From: Deltaproteobacteria bacterium HGW-Deltaproteobacteria-13
GTDB lineage: Bacteria; Desulfobacterota; Syntrophia; Syntrophales; Smithellaceae
Assembly (NCBI GenBank): GCA_002840555.1
Contig: PHBJ01000011.1
Coordinates: 20,401-84,400 of the forward strand
Direction of reading: 5' to 3'
DNA length: 64,000 nt
This document shows positions 27,228 to 36,192 of the stretch, in pieces. Position numbers and translations under genes: made by a program. Below the pieces are notes generated by a model. The model searched no databases, had not been told where the DNA came from, and saw only the letters and a list, made by a program, of their open reading frames with translations. How positions within the stretch are numbered: the first letter of the stretch is position 1; each line of letters starts with the position of its first letter.

Positions 27228-28871
27228 TTATTCAAAACAAATTCTGTCTTTTCCGTTCTTTTTGCTGCGGTACATCAGGTGGTCAACCCGGTTGACAAAA
27301 GCCCTCATCTCCTCTTGTTTTCTGTACTGAGCAAGTCCTATGCTGACGGTAAGGTTGACGTTTCTTTCCCGCACCGGAGAAAAATTCTCTTTTTTAAATT
27401 CCTCTCTGATTCTCTCCGCGGTAACAGCGCCTTCCTCCTTTGTGGTCATGGGCAGAATGATGGTGAATTCTTCACCCCCATAACGATAGGCCGAATCTTC
27501 CTTGCGCAGGCATCTTTTTATCACCTGGCCAAGCCTAAACAAAACCAGGTCGCCCTCAATATGGCCGTAAGTATCGTTGAATATCTTGAAATCGTCAAGA
27601 TCGAGAAGCAGAAGCGCCAGGGGATATTCATGGCGTTCAAGCCTGTCTATTTCCATCTTCAGTTGATAGTAAAAATACCGGGAATTATAAAGCTGCGTAA
27701 GATCATCAATAATACTCAGGTCGCGGTATCTTTCTTCGCTTTCCCTTAACTCTTTTTCCAGCCGCCTGCGTTCGGTAATATCGCGGGAAACCGCCTGAAA
27801 ACCTATAACCTTACCATTGTCAAATATTAACTGAGTATTTTGCCCCAGCCAAATTTCATTGCCGTCTTTTTTGACAACAGGATATTCCGAATATGTGTTT
27901 TGAATTCTTTGTGCAAATTGATCGCTGAAAAATTTAGCGGCTTCTTCATGCATACCGGGATGGAGCAACTCCAGATAATGCTTGCCGATCATTTCTTTTT
28001 CTTCATATCCCAGAACACGAATCATCGAAACATTGGCGAAAGTAAAAAAACCATCATGATCCGTCTGGAAAACAATATCACTGGCATTTTCCACCAGCGT
28101 CCGATACTTTTCTTCGCTCTCACGCAAAGCTTTCTCGGCACGCTTGTGGCCGATGATTTCCTTTTCCAGCGCTATATTAACAAGGCGATAATCCTCCGTT
28201 CGCTTTTTGACTCTTTCTTCCAGTTCCTCATTCATCTTACTGACATTTTCCCGTTCAATCTCCAACTGCCTTGTCAGAAAAAAATCGCGCCGGGCATAGA
28301 ACTCAATTGAATAACAGGCCAGCATTCCAATAGCATTGGCGCTGATAAAAAAGAAATTGTTGCTGAACAGAACGGTAAACGGCGTAGGACTTATCCAGAT
28401 GGCGGCGATCTCGTATAATGCCACCTGCACCCATCCGGCTAATGACGCCCAGAGAAATCGAATGCGAACGAAAGAGTAACCCCACATAAAAACCAGCAGC
28501 AGGCCCGCATAATAATAATAATTGATTGGTCTTGGGGCAATAACAATCATGCCGACAATGCCCCCGCCGGCAAGAATCAGATTGGCCGCCAGAATGGGCT
28601 GCATATAATGTTCAAAGATTCTTGAATAGGAGAGCAGATAAGTTCCCAAAAACACGGGACAGGCGACGAAAAAACGAATAAACCACATGGTGGCTCTCTG
28701 CTCGGGCATGAGCACCGCGTCCAGTTGGCCGAATGCCGCATAAAGCAATGCTCCCAAGACCAGAGACAGGCGGATTTGAGGGAGTGACACCTCATAATAA
28801 TCGTTTAGAAATGGTTCTTCGAGATTTGATGACTCACCTGAGAATTTCAATGTCAACAGATTCAGCGTCAT
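27228..28871 (-). CDS. Membrane PAS-GGDEF diguanylate cyclase
   Basis: 547-residue predicted diguanylate cyclase making cyclic di-GMP. About 200 N-terminal residues form several transmembrane helices (sensor of a MASE-like type). A coiled coil (about 205-255) leads to one PAS domain (ASDIVFQTDHDGFFTFANVS... to VSRDITERRRLEKEL), then the GGDEF domain. The active site is intact (YRYGGEEF), and RKED five residues before it matches the RxxD product-inhibition site. No clear ribosome-binding site precedes the ATG at 28871. The downstream methyltransferase gene is likely in the same transcript. The 295 bases upstream are AT-rich and hold no gene. Confidence 0.88.
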   Translation of the reverse strand: MTLNLLTLKFSGESSNLEEPFLNDYYEVSLPQIRLSLVLGALLYAAFGQLDAVLMPEQRATMWFIRFFVACPVFLGTYLLSYSRIFEHYMQPILAANLILAGGGIVGMIVIAPRPINYYYYAGLLLVFMWGYSFVRIRFLWASLAGWVQVALYEIAAIWISPTPFTVLFSNNFFFISANAIGMLACYSIEFYARRDFFLTRQLEIERENVSKMNEELEERVKKRTEDYRLVNIALEKEIIGHKRAEKALRESEEKYRTLVENASDIVFQTDHDGFFTFANVSMIRVLGYEEKEMIGKHYLELLHPGMHEEAAKFFSDQFAQRIQNTYSEYPVVKKDGNEIWLGQNTQLIFDNGKVIGFQAVSRDITERRRLEKELRESEERYRDLSIIDDLTQLYNSRYFYYQLKMEIDRLERHEYPLALLLLDLDDFKIFNDTYGHIEGDLVLFRLGQVIKRCLRKEDSAYRYGGEEFTIILPMTTKEEGAVTAERIREEFKKENFSPVRERNVNLTVSIGLAQYRKQEEMRAFVNRVDHLMYRSKKNGKDRICFE

Positions 28872-29166
28872 GGTGTACCGGATAAATTACGATTCATTAC
28901 TTTATTCACTTAAAGCAAACTCGTATCAAATATACACTGTTTGATGCAGGATTTTGCCTTCAATTAACATTTTTTGAATGCATGCCGCAGTATTTCAATT
29001 ATATATATTGACTCAGGAAAACAATAATCATTTTATATCTTTATTTAATTGTATCATAATTACCGGCAAATAACAACTTTCATCGAACACTTCTTATTTA
29101 CAGCCGGTTATCACATTTCGTTTTGGCAAAAACGTGTTTGATAAAATCACGACTCAAACAAGTTTA

Positions 29167-30543
29167 CTATTTTTTATCGGTGAGAAAAAATTTTTCAATC
29201 CGGCGGCGGTCAATTTTACCGGTGGCTGTTCTGGTTATCGAGGAAACAATTTTCACGCGACGGGGAACAGCGTAGGGCTCCAGCATATCCATTAATAGCT
29301 TTTTTAAGTGTGTTTCCGTCAGATCGCAGGCAACCACTGCCGCGATAACGCTTTCCCGTCCCTTGTCCGTGGGAAACGCCACAACAACGGCATCGCTGAC
29401 CGTAGGCAATGTTTTTATTTTATTCTGGACATCCAGCAAATCAACTCTTTTACCGGCGACCTTCACAATACCGTCGGCTCTGCCCAACAAAACAAAACGG
29501 TTTTCCCTGTCTTCACGTGCTTCGTCTCCGGTCAAACAGAAGCCATCGGCATCGCGCTCCATTTCGCATGATGCAAAATCGGATTTGACGGACAGCCTGC
29601 TGCCTGTCAACTTCCAGGATACGGTGTCAAAAGCCTTCCAGCTATCCGTTTGTTCGCTGATGTTGCGCGCGGCAACGCCGCCGGTTTCCGTGGAACCATA
29701 GATTTCCGTTATTCCCAATCCCGTTTTTTTATAAAAATACAATCCATCGGAACGATCCAGCGCTCCGGAGGAAGAGAAAGCGACCTTGAGAGAAGGAAGC
29801 GACAAATTGTCAACTTTCATGGCGCGGTAATGAATGGGCACGCTGACCAGCACTGAGGCTTTATGCTTGTTCGTCGTGGAAATGATTTCCTGCGGAAAGG
29901 TGTAAATATCCGGCAAGATCCGCGCGTGAGCGATAAAAGGAACTAAAACGGAAAAAAGCAAACCGTAAATATGGTAAGGCGGAACGGTAGCCACAAAAAG
30001 GTCTTTATCCGAAAGAGCAAATTTTTCCTTTAAATAAAAAGCTTCCGCTAATAAATTGCGGGGAGATTTAGACCAGACTTTCGGTTTGCCGGTGGACCCC
30101 CCGGTAAAGAGGCGCAAGAACGGCTCATCCGGATGACGGATCATTTCGGGGTTAATATTTTCTTTTGCAGCGGGAAGCGGCGTTATTATTTCTACTCCCG
30201 CCGGTATTTCTTCGGGATGATCGGCTATGGCGAAGTTAAACCCCGTGGCCTCATACATTTCCGTCATGGCATGGGCGGAAAAAGAATAAGGCAGGATCAA
30301 TTTACAGGAACCGGCAAGCGAAGCCAGAACGCATGCGGCAGTGACCGCCTTGTTCGCGGTGCAAAGGCAAAGAACTTTCTCTCCGCCGCGCCGCGCCAGG
30401 GTTTTTTTCAGGCCGGCGGCTAATTCAAACACGTCGCCGTAACTGTATCCGGAAAAAGTAAATTCTTTCTGACAAACGGTTTTGGACGGCGTCAGAATTT
30501 TCTTATATAAATTGATAAAAGGGTCGTCTTTTATATCGTTCAT
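29167..30543 (-). CDS. AMP-dependent acyl/aryl ligase of a polyene or fatty-acid-like cluster
   Basis: 458-residue adenylate-forming enzyme. The P-loop reads LFTGGSTGKPK, the core motif EIYGSTETGG, and the C-terminal domain ends ATGKIDRRRIEKF with the catalytic Lys. It is short for an acyl-CoA synthetase and resembles the ligases found in aryl polyene and xanthomonadin-type clusters, where they activate an aryl or acyl starter for loading on a carrier protein. It diverges from the dehydratase-ketoreductase operon, leaving a 144-base AT-rich control region between them. The substrate is inferred from context only. Confidence 0.75.
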   Translation of the reverse strand: MNDIKDDPFINLYKKILTPSKTVCQKEFTFSGYSYGDVFELAAGLKKTLARRGGEKVLCLCTANKAVTAACVLASLAGSCKLILPYSFSAHAMTEMYEATGFNFAIADHPEEIPAGVEIITPLPAAKENINPEMIRHPDEPFLRLFTGGSTGKPKVWSKSPRNLLAEAFYLKEKFALSDKDLFVATVPPYHIYGLLFSVLVPFIAHARILPDIYTFPQEIISTTNKHKASVLVSVPIHYRAMKVDNLSLPSLKVAFSSSGALDRSDGLYFYKKTGLGITEIYGSTETGGVAARNISEQTDSWKAFDTVSWKLTGSRLSVKSDFASCEMERDADGFCLTGDEAREDRENRFVLLGRADGIVKVAGKRVDLLDVQNKIKTLPTVSDAVVVAFPTDKGRESVIAAVVACDLTETHLKKLLMDMLEPYAVPRRVKIVSSITRTATGKIDRRRIEKFFLTDKK

Positions 30544-30622
30544 ATTCAGATCATTCGATCAAATTATTTTTTTCTTATTTACCGTAAAAAAAGAAAAAAA
30601 GCACTTAATATAAAAAGAAGTA

Positions 30623-30660
30623 CATTTCTTGTTGACTTCTGGGCGGTTTTTTCATTAGCT
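30623..30660 (+). promoter_or_regulatory. shared promoter box, copy 1
   Basis: ACATTTCTTGTTGACTT (30623-30639 in register) contains TTGACT (30632-30637), with a weak -10 (TTAGCT or TAGCTT) about 17-18 bases on. The 17-base box matches 15 of 17 positions before the operon at 49.6 kb; GGGCGG (versus GGGAGG there) follows in both. It lies about 50 bases before the dehydratase ATG. Confidence 0.45.
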
Positions 30661-30687
30661 TATAGAAAAATTTTCTAAAAGTTGCTT

Positions 30688-31116
30688 ATGCTTGACATTG
30701 ATATTGACAGTTTAATTCCGCATCGCGAGAAGATAAAAATTATCACCGGAATTATTGAAGTAAAAGAAAACTCCGCCATCAGTTCGGCCACTGTAAATTC
30801 CGGATGGCCTCTTTATGACGGAGATGCGGTAAGTTCACTGGTCTTAATCGAGGCCATCGCTCAAACCGCGGCGATCGTGGAGGGTTACAAGAGAAAGCAA
30901 CAGGGCAAGTCCGGCGTTAGAGGATGGCTGGTCGGCATCAAGAGCGCGGAATTTAATGTCGATAAAATACCGGTGAACACAAACCTGATGATCATGATTA
31001 CCAGTAAGTATTCTTTTGATAATTATGGCGTGGTCGGAGGGACGGTTAAAGCCGGTGAAAAAATTCTGGCGACAGCCACTCTTCAGGCCCTGCGCCTGAA
31101 TGAAGATAATCAGTAA
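30688..31116 (+). CDS. ApeI/ApeP/FabA-FabZ-like 3-hydroxyacyl-ACP dehydratase
   Basis: 142-residue hot-dog-fold protein resembling the dehydratases of aryl polyene clusters. Catalytic marks: the histidine in LIPHREKI and the Glu/Gln pair in LIEAIAQTAAIVEG. It would remove water from a 3-hydroxyacyl-carrier intermediate to leave a double bond. The start is the ATG at 30688; a TTG two codons earlier is possible, and neither has a good ribosome-binding site. It opens an operon with FabG-, LolA- and DUF3261-type genes (21-base gap, then overlaps). Confidence 0.78.
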   Translation: MLDIDIDSLIPHREKIKIITGIIEVKENSAISSATVNSGWPLYDGDAVSSLVLIEAIAQTAAIVEGYKRKQQGKSGVRGWLVGIKSAEFNVDKIPVNTNLMIMITSKYSFDNYGVVGGTVKAGEKILATATLQALRLNEDNQ

Positions 31117-31137
31117 TATTTTAAGGAGCTCTGGAAT

Positions 31138-31866
31138 ATGGATGAGAATAAAACAGCGATCGTCACAGGCGCCAGCCGCGGCATCGGCCGCGCAACAGCC
31201 GTTGAACTGGCAAAAGCCGGATATTTTGTAATAATAAACTTTAAATCCAATGAAGCGGCGGCGGCGGAAACATTGAATCTCGTAAAAGCCGCAGGCGGAG
31301 CCGGAGAAATTTCTCAATTTGATGTTGCTGATAACACGCAGACCAAAGAGGCCGTCAAAGCGATGACCGAACGTCATAAAAATATTCAGGTGCTCGTTAA
31401 CAACGCGGGAATAAATGCCGACGGTCTTTTTATGCTGCTGGGCGAAGAAGAGTGGGACAGCGTCATCAACACAAGCCTGAAAGGTTTTTACAACATCACG
31501 AAACCTTTATTACGCGAAATGGTCCGGAAAAAATGCGGTTCCATCGTTTCCGTTTCCTCTCTTTCGGCATTGATGCCCAATCGCGGACAATCAAATTACT
31601 CCGCGGCCAAAGCCGGAATCATCGCCGCCTCCCGCTCTCTGGCCACGGAAGTGGCGCGTTTTGGCATTCGCGTTAATGTCGTCGCCCCGGGTTTAATTGA
31701 AACGGATATGATCAAAGACGCTCCGGTTGCCGAAATCAAAAAAATGATTCCCATGGCGCGTTTAGGAAAGCCGGAAGAGGTAGCCAACGTCATTCGCTTT
31801 TTGTGCTCGAATGATGCCTCTTATATTACCGGACAGGTCATTGGTATTAATGGCGGAATATGTTGA
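31138..31866 (+). CDS. fabG: 3-oxoacyl-ACP reductase (FabG-type)
   Basis: 242-residue short-chain dehydrogenase. It has the NADP-binding TGASRGIGRA, NNAGINADG, the active site Ser with Tyr-x3-Lys (YSAAKAG), and ends YITGQVIGINGG as FabG enzymes do. It would reduce a 3-oxoacyl chain on a carrier protein, the step before the upstream dehydratase acts. AAGGAG lies before the ATG. Its stop overlaps the next gene's start. Because of its setting it is more likely the cluster's own ketoreductase than the housekeeping FabG. Confidence 0.9.
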   Translation: MDENKTAIVTGASRGIGRATAVELAKAGYFVIINFKSNEAAAAETLNLVKAAGGAGEISQFDVADNTQTKEAVKAMTERHKNIQVLVNNAGINADGLFMLLGEEEWDSVINTSLKGFYNITKPLLREMVRKKCGSIVSVSSLSALMPNRGQSNYSAAKAGIIAASRSLATEVARFGIRVNVVAPGLIETDMIKDAPVAEIKKMIPMARLGKPEEVANVIRFLCSNDASYITGQVIGINGGIC

Positions 31867-32501
31867 TGCAAATTCATCGCAAATTATCTGTTTTTGTGTG
31901 TATGGCTGCCGGCTTTTTTTTAATTTTCAGTCAGCTGGCTGACTCCAAAACAAACGATTTTGAGAAATTGCGCAGGGAATCAGCCAATATCAAAACGCTT
32001 CAGGCGGATTTTATTCAAAAGAAATCCATGAAAATATTATCGAAGCCTCTTATTTCGGAAGGCCGTTTTTATTATGCCGCCCCCGATTCTTTCCGCTGGG
32101 AATATCTTAAACCTTTAAGAAGCGTTGTGATGGCTTATAAAAACAGCACCAGGCGCTTCATGTATTCAGACGGAAAGATGGTGGAAGATAAAATGGGCGG
32201 CGCTCAGGCAATGAAGATTGTGCTGGGTGAGATCGCCGGCTGGATGAACGGCCGGTTCGATCAGAATCCTTCTTTTACGGCGGCCATTCATGAAGGAGCC
32301 GTCACCAGGATAACTTTGACTCCCGTGGGAAAAAGCATGGGTGGCATGATTGAAAAAATCGAGATCACTCTTTCTCAAAAAGCGGCTGCGGTGAAGTCTG
32401 TAAAAATTATCGAAGACGCCAATTCCTTCACTCAGATCAATTTCCAAAATGTAGAAATCAATAAAACGATTGATCCTTTGGTATTTCAGGATGTGAAATG
32501 A
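31860..32501 (+). CDS. LolA-like outer-membrane lipoprotein carrier
   Basis: 213-residue periplasmic protein with a signal peptide (hydrophobic residues 8-25) and a LolA-type fold: LQADFIQKKSMKIL, SEGRFYYAAPDSFRWEYL, and a C-terminal IDPLVFQDVK close to the LolA ending. LolA carries lipids or lipoproteins through the periplasm; paralogues like this sit in aryl polyene clusters and probably help move the product outward. Start overlaps the FabG stop, and its own stop overlaps the following lipoprotein gene (ATGA), so translation is coupled. Confidence 0.85.
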   Translation: MLMQIHRKLSVFVCMAAGFFLIFSQLADSKTNDFEKLRRESANIKTLQADFIQKKSMKILSKPLISEGRFYYAAPDSFRWEYLKPLRSVVMAYKNSTRRFMYSDGKMVEDKMGGAQAMKIVLGEIAGWMNGRFDQNPSFTAAIHEGAVTRITLTPVGKSMGGMIEKIEITLSQKAAAVKSVKIIEDANSFTQINFQNVEINKTIDPLVFQDVK

Positions 32502-33166
32502 AGAAGATATTTTTTTTAATATCGACTATTTTTCTTTTTTCCTGCCAGACACTGCCTTTGATTAACTCACCGGCTTCTTTGTCCGGTCAAAAATCTTTCA
32601 CTTGTCCTTCGCCTTTTTTAAAACAGAAATATCGTCTGGTGCACTCCATTGAAACACGCATGGCCGGAAACACGCAAAGCGCAATTATCGGAGTAACTTT
32701 AGCCGATCCTTTTACCCGCTCCGTCTCCTGCGCTATTATAACCGCGGAAGGCATGACCCTGTTTGAGGCCGAGTCCGGTCCGCGCGGAATAAAAGTCCGG
32801 CGGGCGCTGCCTCCCTTCGATTCCGCGGATTTTGCGAAAAATATGATCGACGACATCAAACTGATTTTTTTGGCGCCGGAGGGAAAGCTCCAGGCGAAAG
32901 GCCGGCTTGCCGACGGATCTACAGCCTGCCGCTACCAGGAGAATAACGGAGAGTGGATCGATGTGACGGAAAACAAATCGGAAGGTACGCAGATTAAGCG
33001 CTACACATCCTCGGGCGCGCTGAAAAGACAGATCAGCTTTATGAGTACGGCGGGAAACATCTATCAGCGCATTGAACTGCGGGCAAAGGAGACCTTTGAT
33101 TATTCTTTGTTGATGACCCTTATCGAAGCCCAACCGGTAAAAACAAAAACATTTAAAAGAAAATGA
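32498..33166 (+). CDS. Lipoprotein of the DUF3261 type
   Basis: 222-residue lipoprotein with lipobox FSCQ (lipidated Cys at about residue 16). The body, with SIETRMAGNTQSAIIGVTLAD and FEAESGPRGIKVRRALPPFD, fits the DUF3261 lipoproteins that regularly accompany LolA-like proteins in aryl polyene clusters. Such a pair may insert the product into the outer membrane, in the manner of LolA-LolB. The ATG overlaps the LolA stop. The operon ends here; no exporter of the MMPL type or methyltransferase follows. Confidence 0.72.
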   Translation: MKKIFFLISTIFLFSCQTLPLINSPASLSGQKSFTCPSPFLKQKYRLVHSIETRMAGNTQSAIIGVTLADPFTRSVSCAIITAEGMTLFEAESGPRGIKVRRALPPFDSADFAKNMIDDIKLIFLAPEGKLQAKGRLADGSTACRYQENNGEWIDVTENKSEGTQIKRYTSSGALKRQISFMSTAGNIYQRIELRAKETFDYSLLMTLIEAQPVKTKTFKRK

Positions 33167-33299
33167 AGAATCGTGCGAATGGCGATCCGTTTTCCCCCGC
33201 TTGTTTATTATTCCATTTCTAAATCCATAAGAAAATCGTTGCAAACAAGAGGAGGCGGCAAGGCATATTTACATGCGTTGAGGACACCAGCATAGCGCG

Positions 33300-33824
33300 T
33301 TATATCAAATCCGCGGCAAGTTTTCTCTCCATTTCTTTTGCCGTTGCGGAATCAATCGCCTCGGTTTCCAGCTGTTCCGGGATCATATCCAGCAATTGCC
33401 TGGCCAATTGCCTGCGCTGAGCCGTGTTTTCCCCGGAAGAGAGCCACGCTTCTTTTTTTTTGCTGAACAACAGTTTGTTGACAAGGTTGGTTAATTGCTT
33501 TTCACTGCCATTAGGATGTTGCTTGACAACGTTCTGAAGCACCTGCCACTCGGTTTCCGATACATAATCCGGACGTTGCGTTACCGCACTGGAAACTGTT
33601 TTGCCGGAAATAGCCGCCATTGCCGCCGCCTGTTGAGCATCCACAAGTACCTTTTCATGCATGTTGACGGCAACGGATTCCATTGGCGAAGCAGTCTGGC
33701 CGGCATTTTCGTCATCTCTATTGTACCCATACAAAAGAGCAACGATCATCACGACTCCGGCTATAAGCGCGACGATTATTATTTTTGTTCCCGACCCGCT
33801 TTGGTTCATATCATTTTGGGGCAT
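33300..33824 (-). CDS. Membrane-anchored hypothetical protein
   Basis: 174 residues from the ATG at 33824, chosen for the AAGGAG 9 bases upstream; the frame is open to 33923. One transmembrane helix (about residues 14-34, IIIVALIAGVVMIVALLYGY) follows a short cytoplasmic tail, so most of the protein should be periplasmic. The rest is helical, Gln- and Ala-rich, with YVSETEWQVLQNVVKQHPNGSEKQ. No known domain seen. It is convergent with the DUF3261 operon and lies just downstream of the lipase gene on the same strand. Confidence 0.6.
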   Translation of the reverse strand: MPQNDMNQSGSGTKIIIVALIAGVVMIVALLYGYNRDDENAGQTASPMESVAVNMHEKVLVDAQQAAAMAAISGKTVSSAVTQRPDYVSETEWQVLQNVVKQHPNGSEKQLTNLVNKLLFSKKKEAWLSSGENTAQRRQLARQLLDMIPEQLETEAIDSATAKEMERKLAADLI

Positions 33825-33946
33825 CCCTGAGATCTCCTTGATCGTTTGTTCAAAAATCATGAAACACGATAGCGTTAAGACACCGCTCCAGTCCAGCCAC
33901 GCATGGCGGCCGGACCGGAGCAATGAATCATACTAGGTAAAAAACA

Positions 33947-35752
33947 TTACCACGTTGTCGGTGCCGGCGGAGTTACGGTGAATGTGAAAGTCTGGCCGGG
34001 ACCGGACATCAAAGTTGTAAACAGGCCTTGCCACGTTGCATCCCCTGTCATTTCCGGGAACGTCGTGGTACCGCTGAATGTCAAACTGCCGTCTCCCAGC
34101 GACGAAACGGGTCCGTCAAAGTCGATGGGGAAGTCAATCGGCGTTGCGGTATGCAGTGTCGTGCCAAAAAGACCTACGCCTAACTCGCCAATCTTAGTGA
34201 TGTTGAGATTTACAAACATATGCCCATGCACATGCAGTATTCCGTTATTATCCAGGGAAGCCGTCCCCGTCATCGGCGCGGCGGGAACAATCTCCATCGA
34301 AATTTGTAATGGAAGGAGCACCGTAACATAGGGCGCGAAAGCCGGAGCAGACAGCGAACCGGTAATGGTATTGTTCGTCATATTTGTTTCAGCTGAGAAC
34401 GTTGAACCATCCGGCAAATCCACATCCTGAGCCAGTGTTTTCAAATGGATCGCTCCGCTAAGGGTCCATCCTTTGAGAGAAAAAATAAAGTCGCCGTTAA
34501 CGGGGTTGGCCGTGGATACCGGACGCGGCTTTAAAGTGATGCATGTAGACGAAGCGGTTTTTCCACTAAACCGGTCTGCCAACCAGGACAGGGCATAAGG
34601 TGCAGCCTGGAATTGTGTGGTGATGTGTTCACCGGGGAAAACCATATAGGATGTTTTGACGCCAAGGTTACAGTATTTTTTCTTAAGATCAAGAGCCTGA
34701 TTCAGTTCAATAAATTCATCGGCAGTGCCGTGGTACAGGAAAACAGGCACATTGATTCTCGTTTTCCCGAGCGCCTGCGCATTTACAACGTTAGCAACTT
34801 CCGGTATCGCAAAAATCTGATCCGCAGTTTCGCCGTTCAGGGTATAGAGAGAAAGCGGTTTATTCATGAATGTAAGCAGAGCCTCAAACACCCCCATGGA
34901 CAGGCCGCTTGTGATGGCTGACCTGCCGTAGTTATTCACCCGGCTGTCAAGGTTAATTTTTTCCGGATACTGCGCGTTCAGTCCGATGCAGGTCTCAAGC
35001 AAAAAGGCCGATCCATTATTGCCATCCAGGTTTCTTCCGACGGCAAACAATTCAGCCGGGACTCCGCCAGCTGCAACACCGACCAGTTTGATGGACGATG
35101 CATAACTTGGCTGTAACTGGCCTGCCCATGCTGCCGTCTGGCCGCCCTGGGAATAACCCCAGATACCAACGTTCGCGGTTGATTTGAGGGTGATACCCGG
35201 TATCTGCAATGCCGCGGTAACGATGTCGAGAGCTGCATGCCCCTGGGCTATTCCCGCCATGTAGGTGGGTACATCGCCGGTTGTATAACCGGGATTATCA
35301 GTGATAAGAACGGCATAGCCCTTCTTAAGCGCCGCGTTAATATTCGAGTTTTCGTAATCTACGCCATTTTCGAGCTTAATTGAGGGGGCCCATTCCTGAG
35401 CAAGGCCGTGAGTGCCGACCGCGTAACTGATAATGGGACGTGTACCATAATAGTAAGCCTTCGGCACCAGCACCGTACCTGTAACTGCGTTGGCTACTCC
35501 CAGTGCATCCTGTGAAATGTACATGACGGTCCATGAGTAGCATGATGGTCCGCCCGGCGGAACTGATGTTGAAGTGCGATACCTGATCAGGGTACCATGC
35601 GTACCACTAAGCGTGGATGGCGCCGTGTAAAAAGCCATGCCGGCAGGGCCACTCTGCGGGGCGGCAATTGCCGAAAACGACAAAAGACATCCCATTGCAA
35701 AAATGATAAAGGATATAAAAAACAACTGCTTATAGAAAGACATCCGTTTCAT
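33947..35752 (-). CDS. Secreted lipase/esterase of the secretory-lipase (LIP) type
   Basis: 601-residue exported alpha/beta-hydrolase with a signal peptide ending SAIAA. The catalytic domain (about 30-400) has the nucleophile elbow GYSQGG, an acidic residue in HGTADEFIEL and a histidine in FPGEHITT, the triad expected for the secretory lipase family. After about residue 410 a beta-rich region of roughly 190 residues (GDFIFSLKGWTLSGAIHLK onward) is probably a separate lipid- or surface-binding domain. GGGAGG precedes the ATG, and a promoter lies 150 bases upstream. Substrate class (lipid ester) is inferred from family. Confidence 0.8.
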   Translation of the reverse strand: MKRMSFYKQLFFISFIIFAMGCLLSFSAIAAPQSGPAGMAFYTAPSTLSGTHGTLIRYRTSTSVPPGGPSCYSWTVMYISQDALGVANAVTGTVLVPKAYYYGTRPIISYAVGTHGLAQEWAPSIKLENGVDYENSNINAALKKGYAVLITDNPGYTTGDVPTYMAGIAQGHAALDIVTAALQIPGITLKSTANVGIWGYSQGGQTAAWAGQLQPSYASSIKLVGVAAGGVPAELFAVGRNLDGNNGSAFLLETCIGLNAQYPEKINLDSRVNNYGRSAITSGLSMGVFEALLTFMNKPLSLYTLNGETADQIFAIPEVANVVNAQALGKTRINVPVFLYHGTADEFIELNQALDLKKKYCNLGVKTSYMVFPGEHITTQFQAAPYALSWLADRFSGKTASSTCITLKPRPVSTANPVNGDFIFSLKGWTLSGAIHLKTLAQDVDLPDGSTFSAETNMTNNTITGSLSAPAFAPYVTVLLPLQISMEIVPAAPMTGTASLDNNGILHVHGHMFVNLNITKIGELGVGLFGTTLHTATPIDFPIDFDGPVSSLGDGSLTFSGTTTFPEMTGDATWQGLFTTLMSGPGQTFTFTVTPPAPTTW

Positions 35753-36192
35753 AAAACCTCCCTGTAAAATTTTCTGAATTAGAGAATGAAGTGCAACCCA
35801 TAAGACGACAACACCACAACGAACGGGTGTTTTTATATGGGTCTTCTATGGTCAGAAACGTGCAGGGGAGGCCAGAAACGTACCGTGTGAGTTTTGAAAA
35901 TATTACTATTTTTAAAATTATTGTCAAGAAAAAATGTTAATCTCTGCGGGTTACAATAATCATAAAATCTTCCGCATGCATCCGTCTTGTTTGCCGGACA
36001 TAACTTGTCAATTGATATTTTCTGAAGTTTGCCCGCCATTGTTCTTTCTCCACGATTAATCTGTAAAAACATATGCTTATGCTTGCCCAATATGTTTTCT
36101 TCCAGTCCGTAATCAAGGACAAAGATTTTCCTCTTTTAAAGGAAAACTATGTTATGATTATTAACGGATGAGAGGAGTATCAGGGAGTATCC
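35753..36192. other. AT-rich divergent intergenic region
   Basis: 440 bases between the lipase gene and the permuted-papain-like gene. Apart from the lipase promoter at 35900-35927 I see no convincing feature. Two minus-strand open frames of 61-85 codons cross it, but they overlap each other, lack ribosome-binding sites and resemble nothing I know. Confidence 0.5.
35900..35927 (-). promoter_or_regulatory. sigma-70 promoter for the lipase gene
   Basis: Minus strand TTGACA (35922-35927), a 16-base spacer and TAATAT (35900-35905), giving a leader of about 140 bases. Confidence 0.6.

Noticed and set aside
35833..36122. Two overlapping short frames upstream of the lipase gene
   Set aside because: No ribosome-binding sites, AT-rich, different frames of the same stretch, no resemblance to known proteins.
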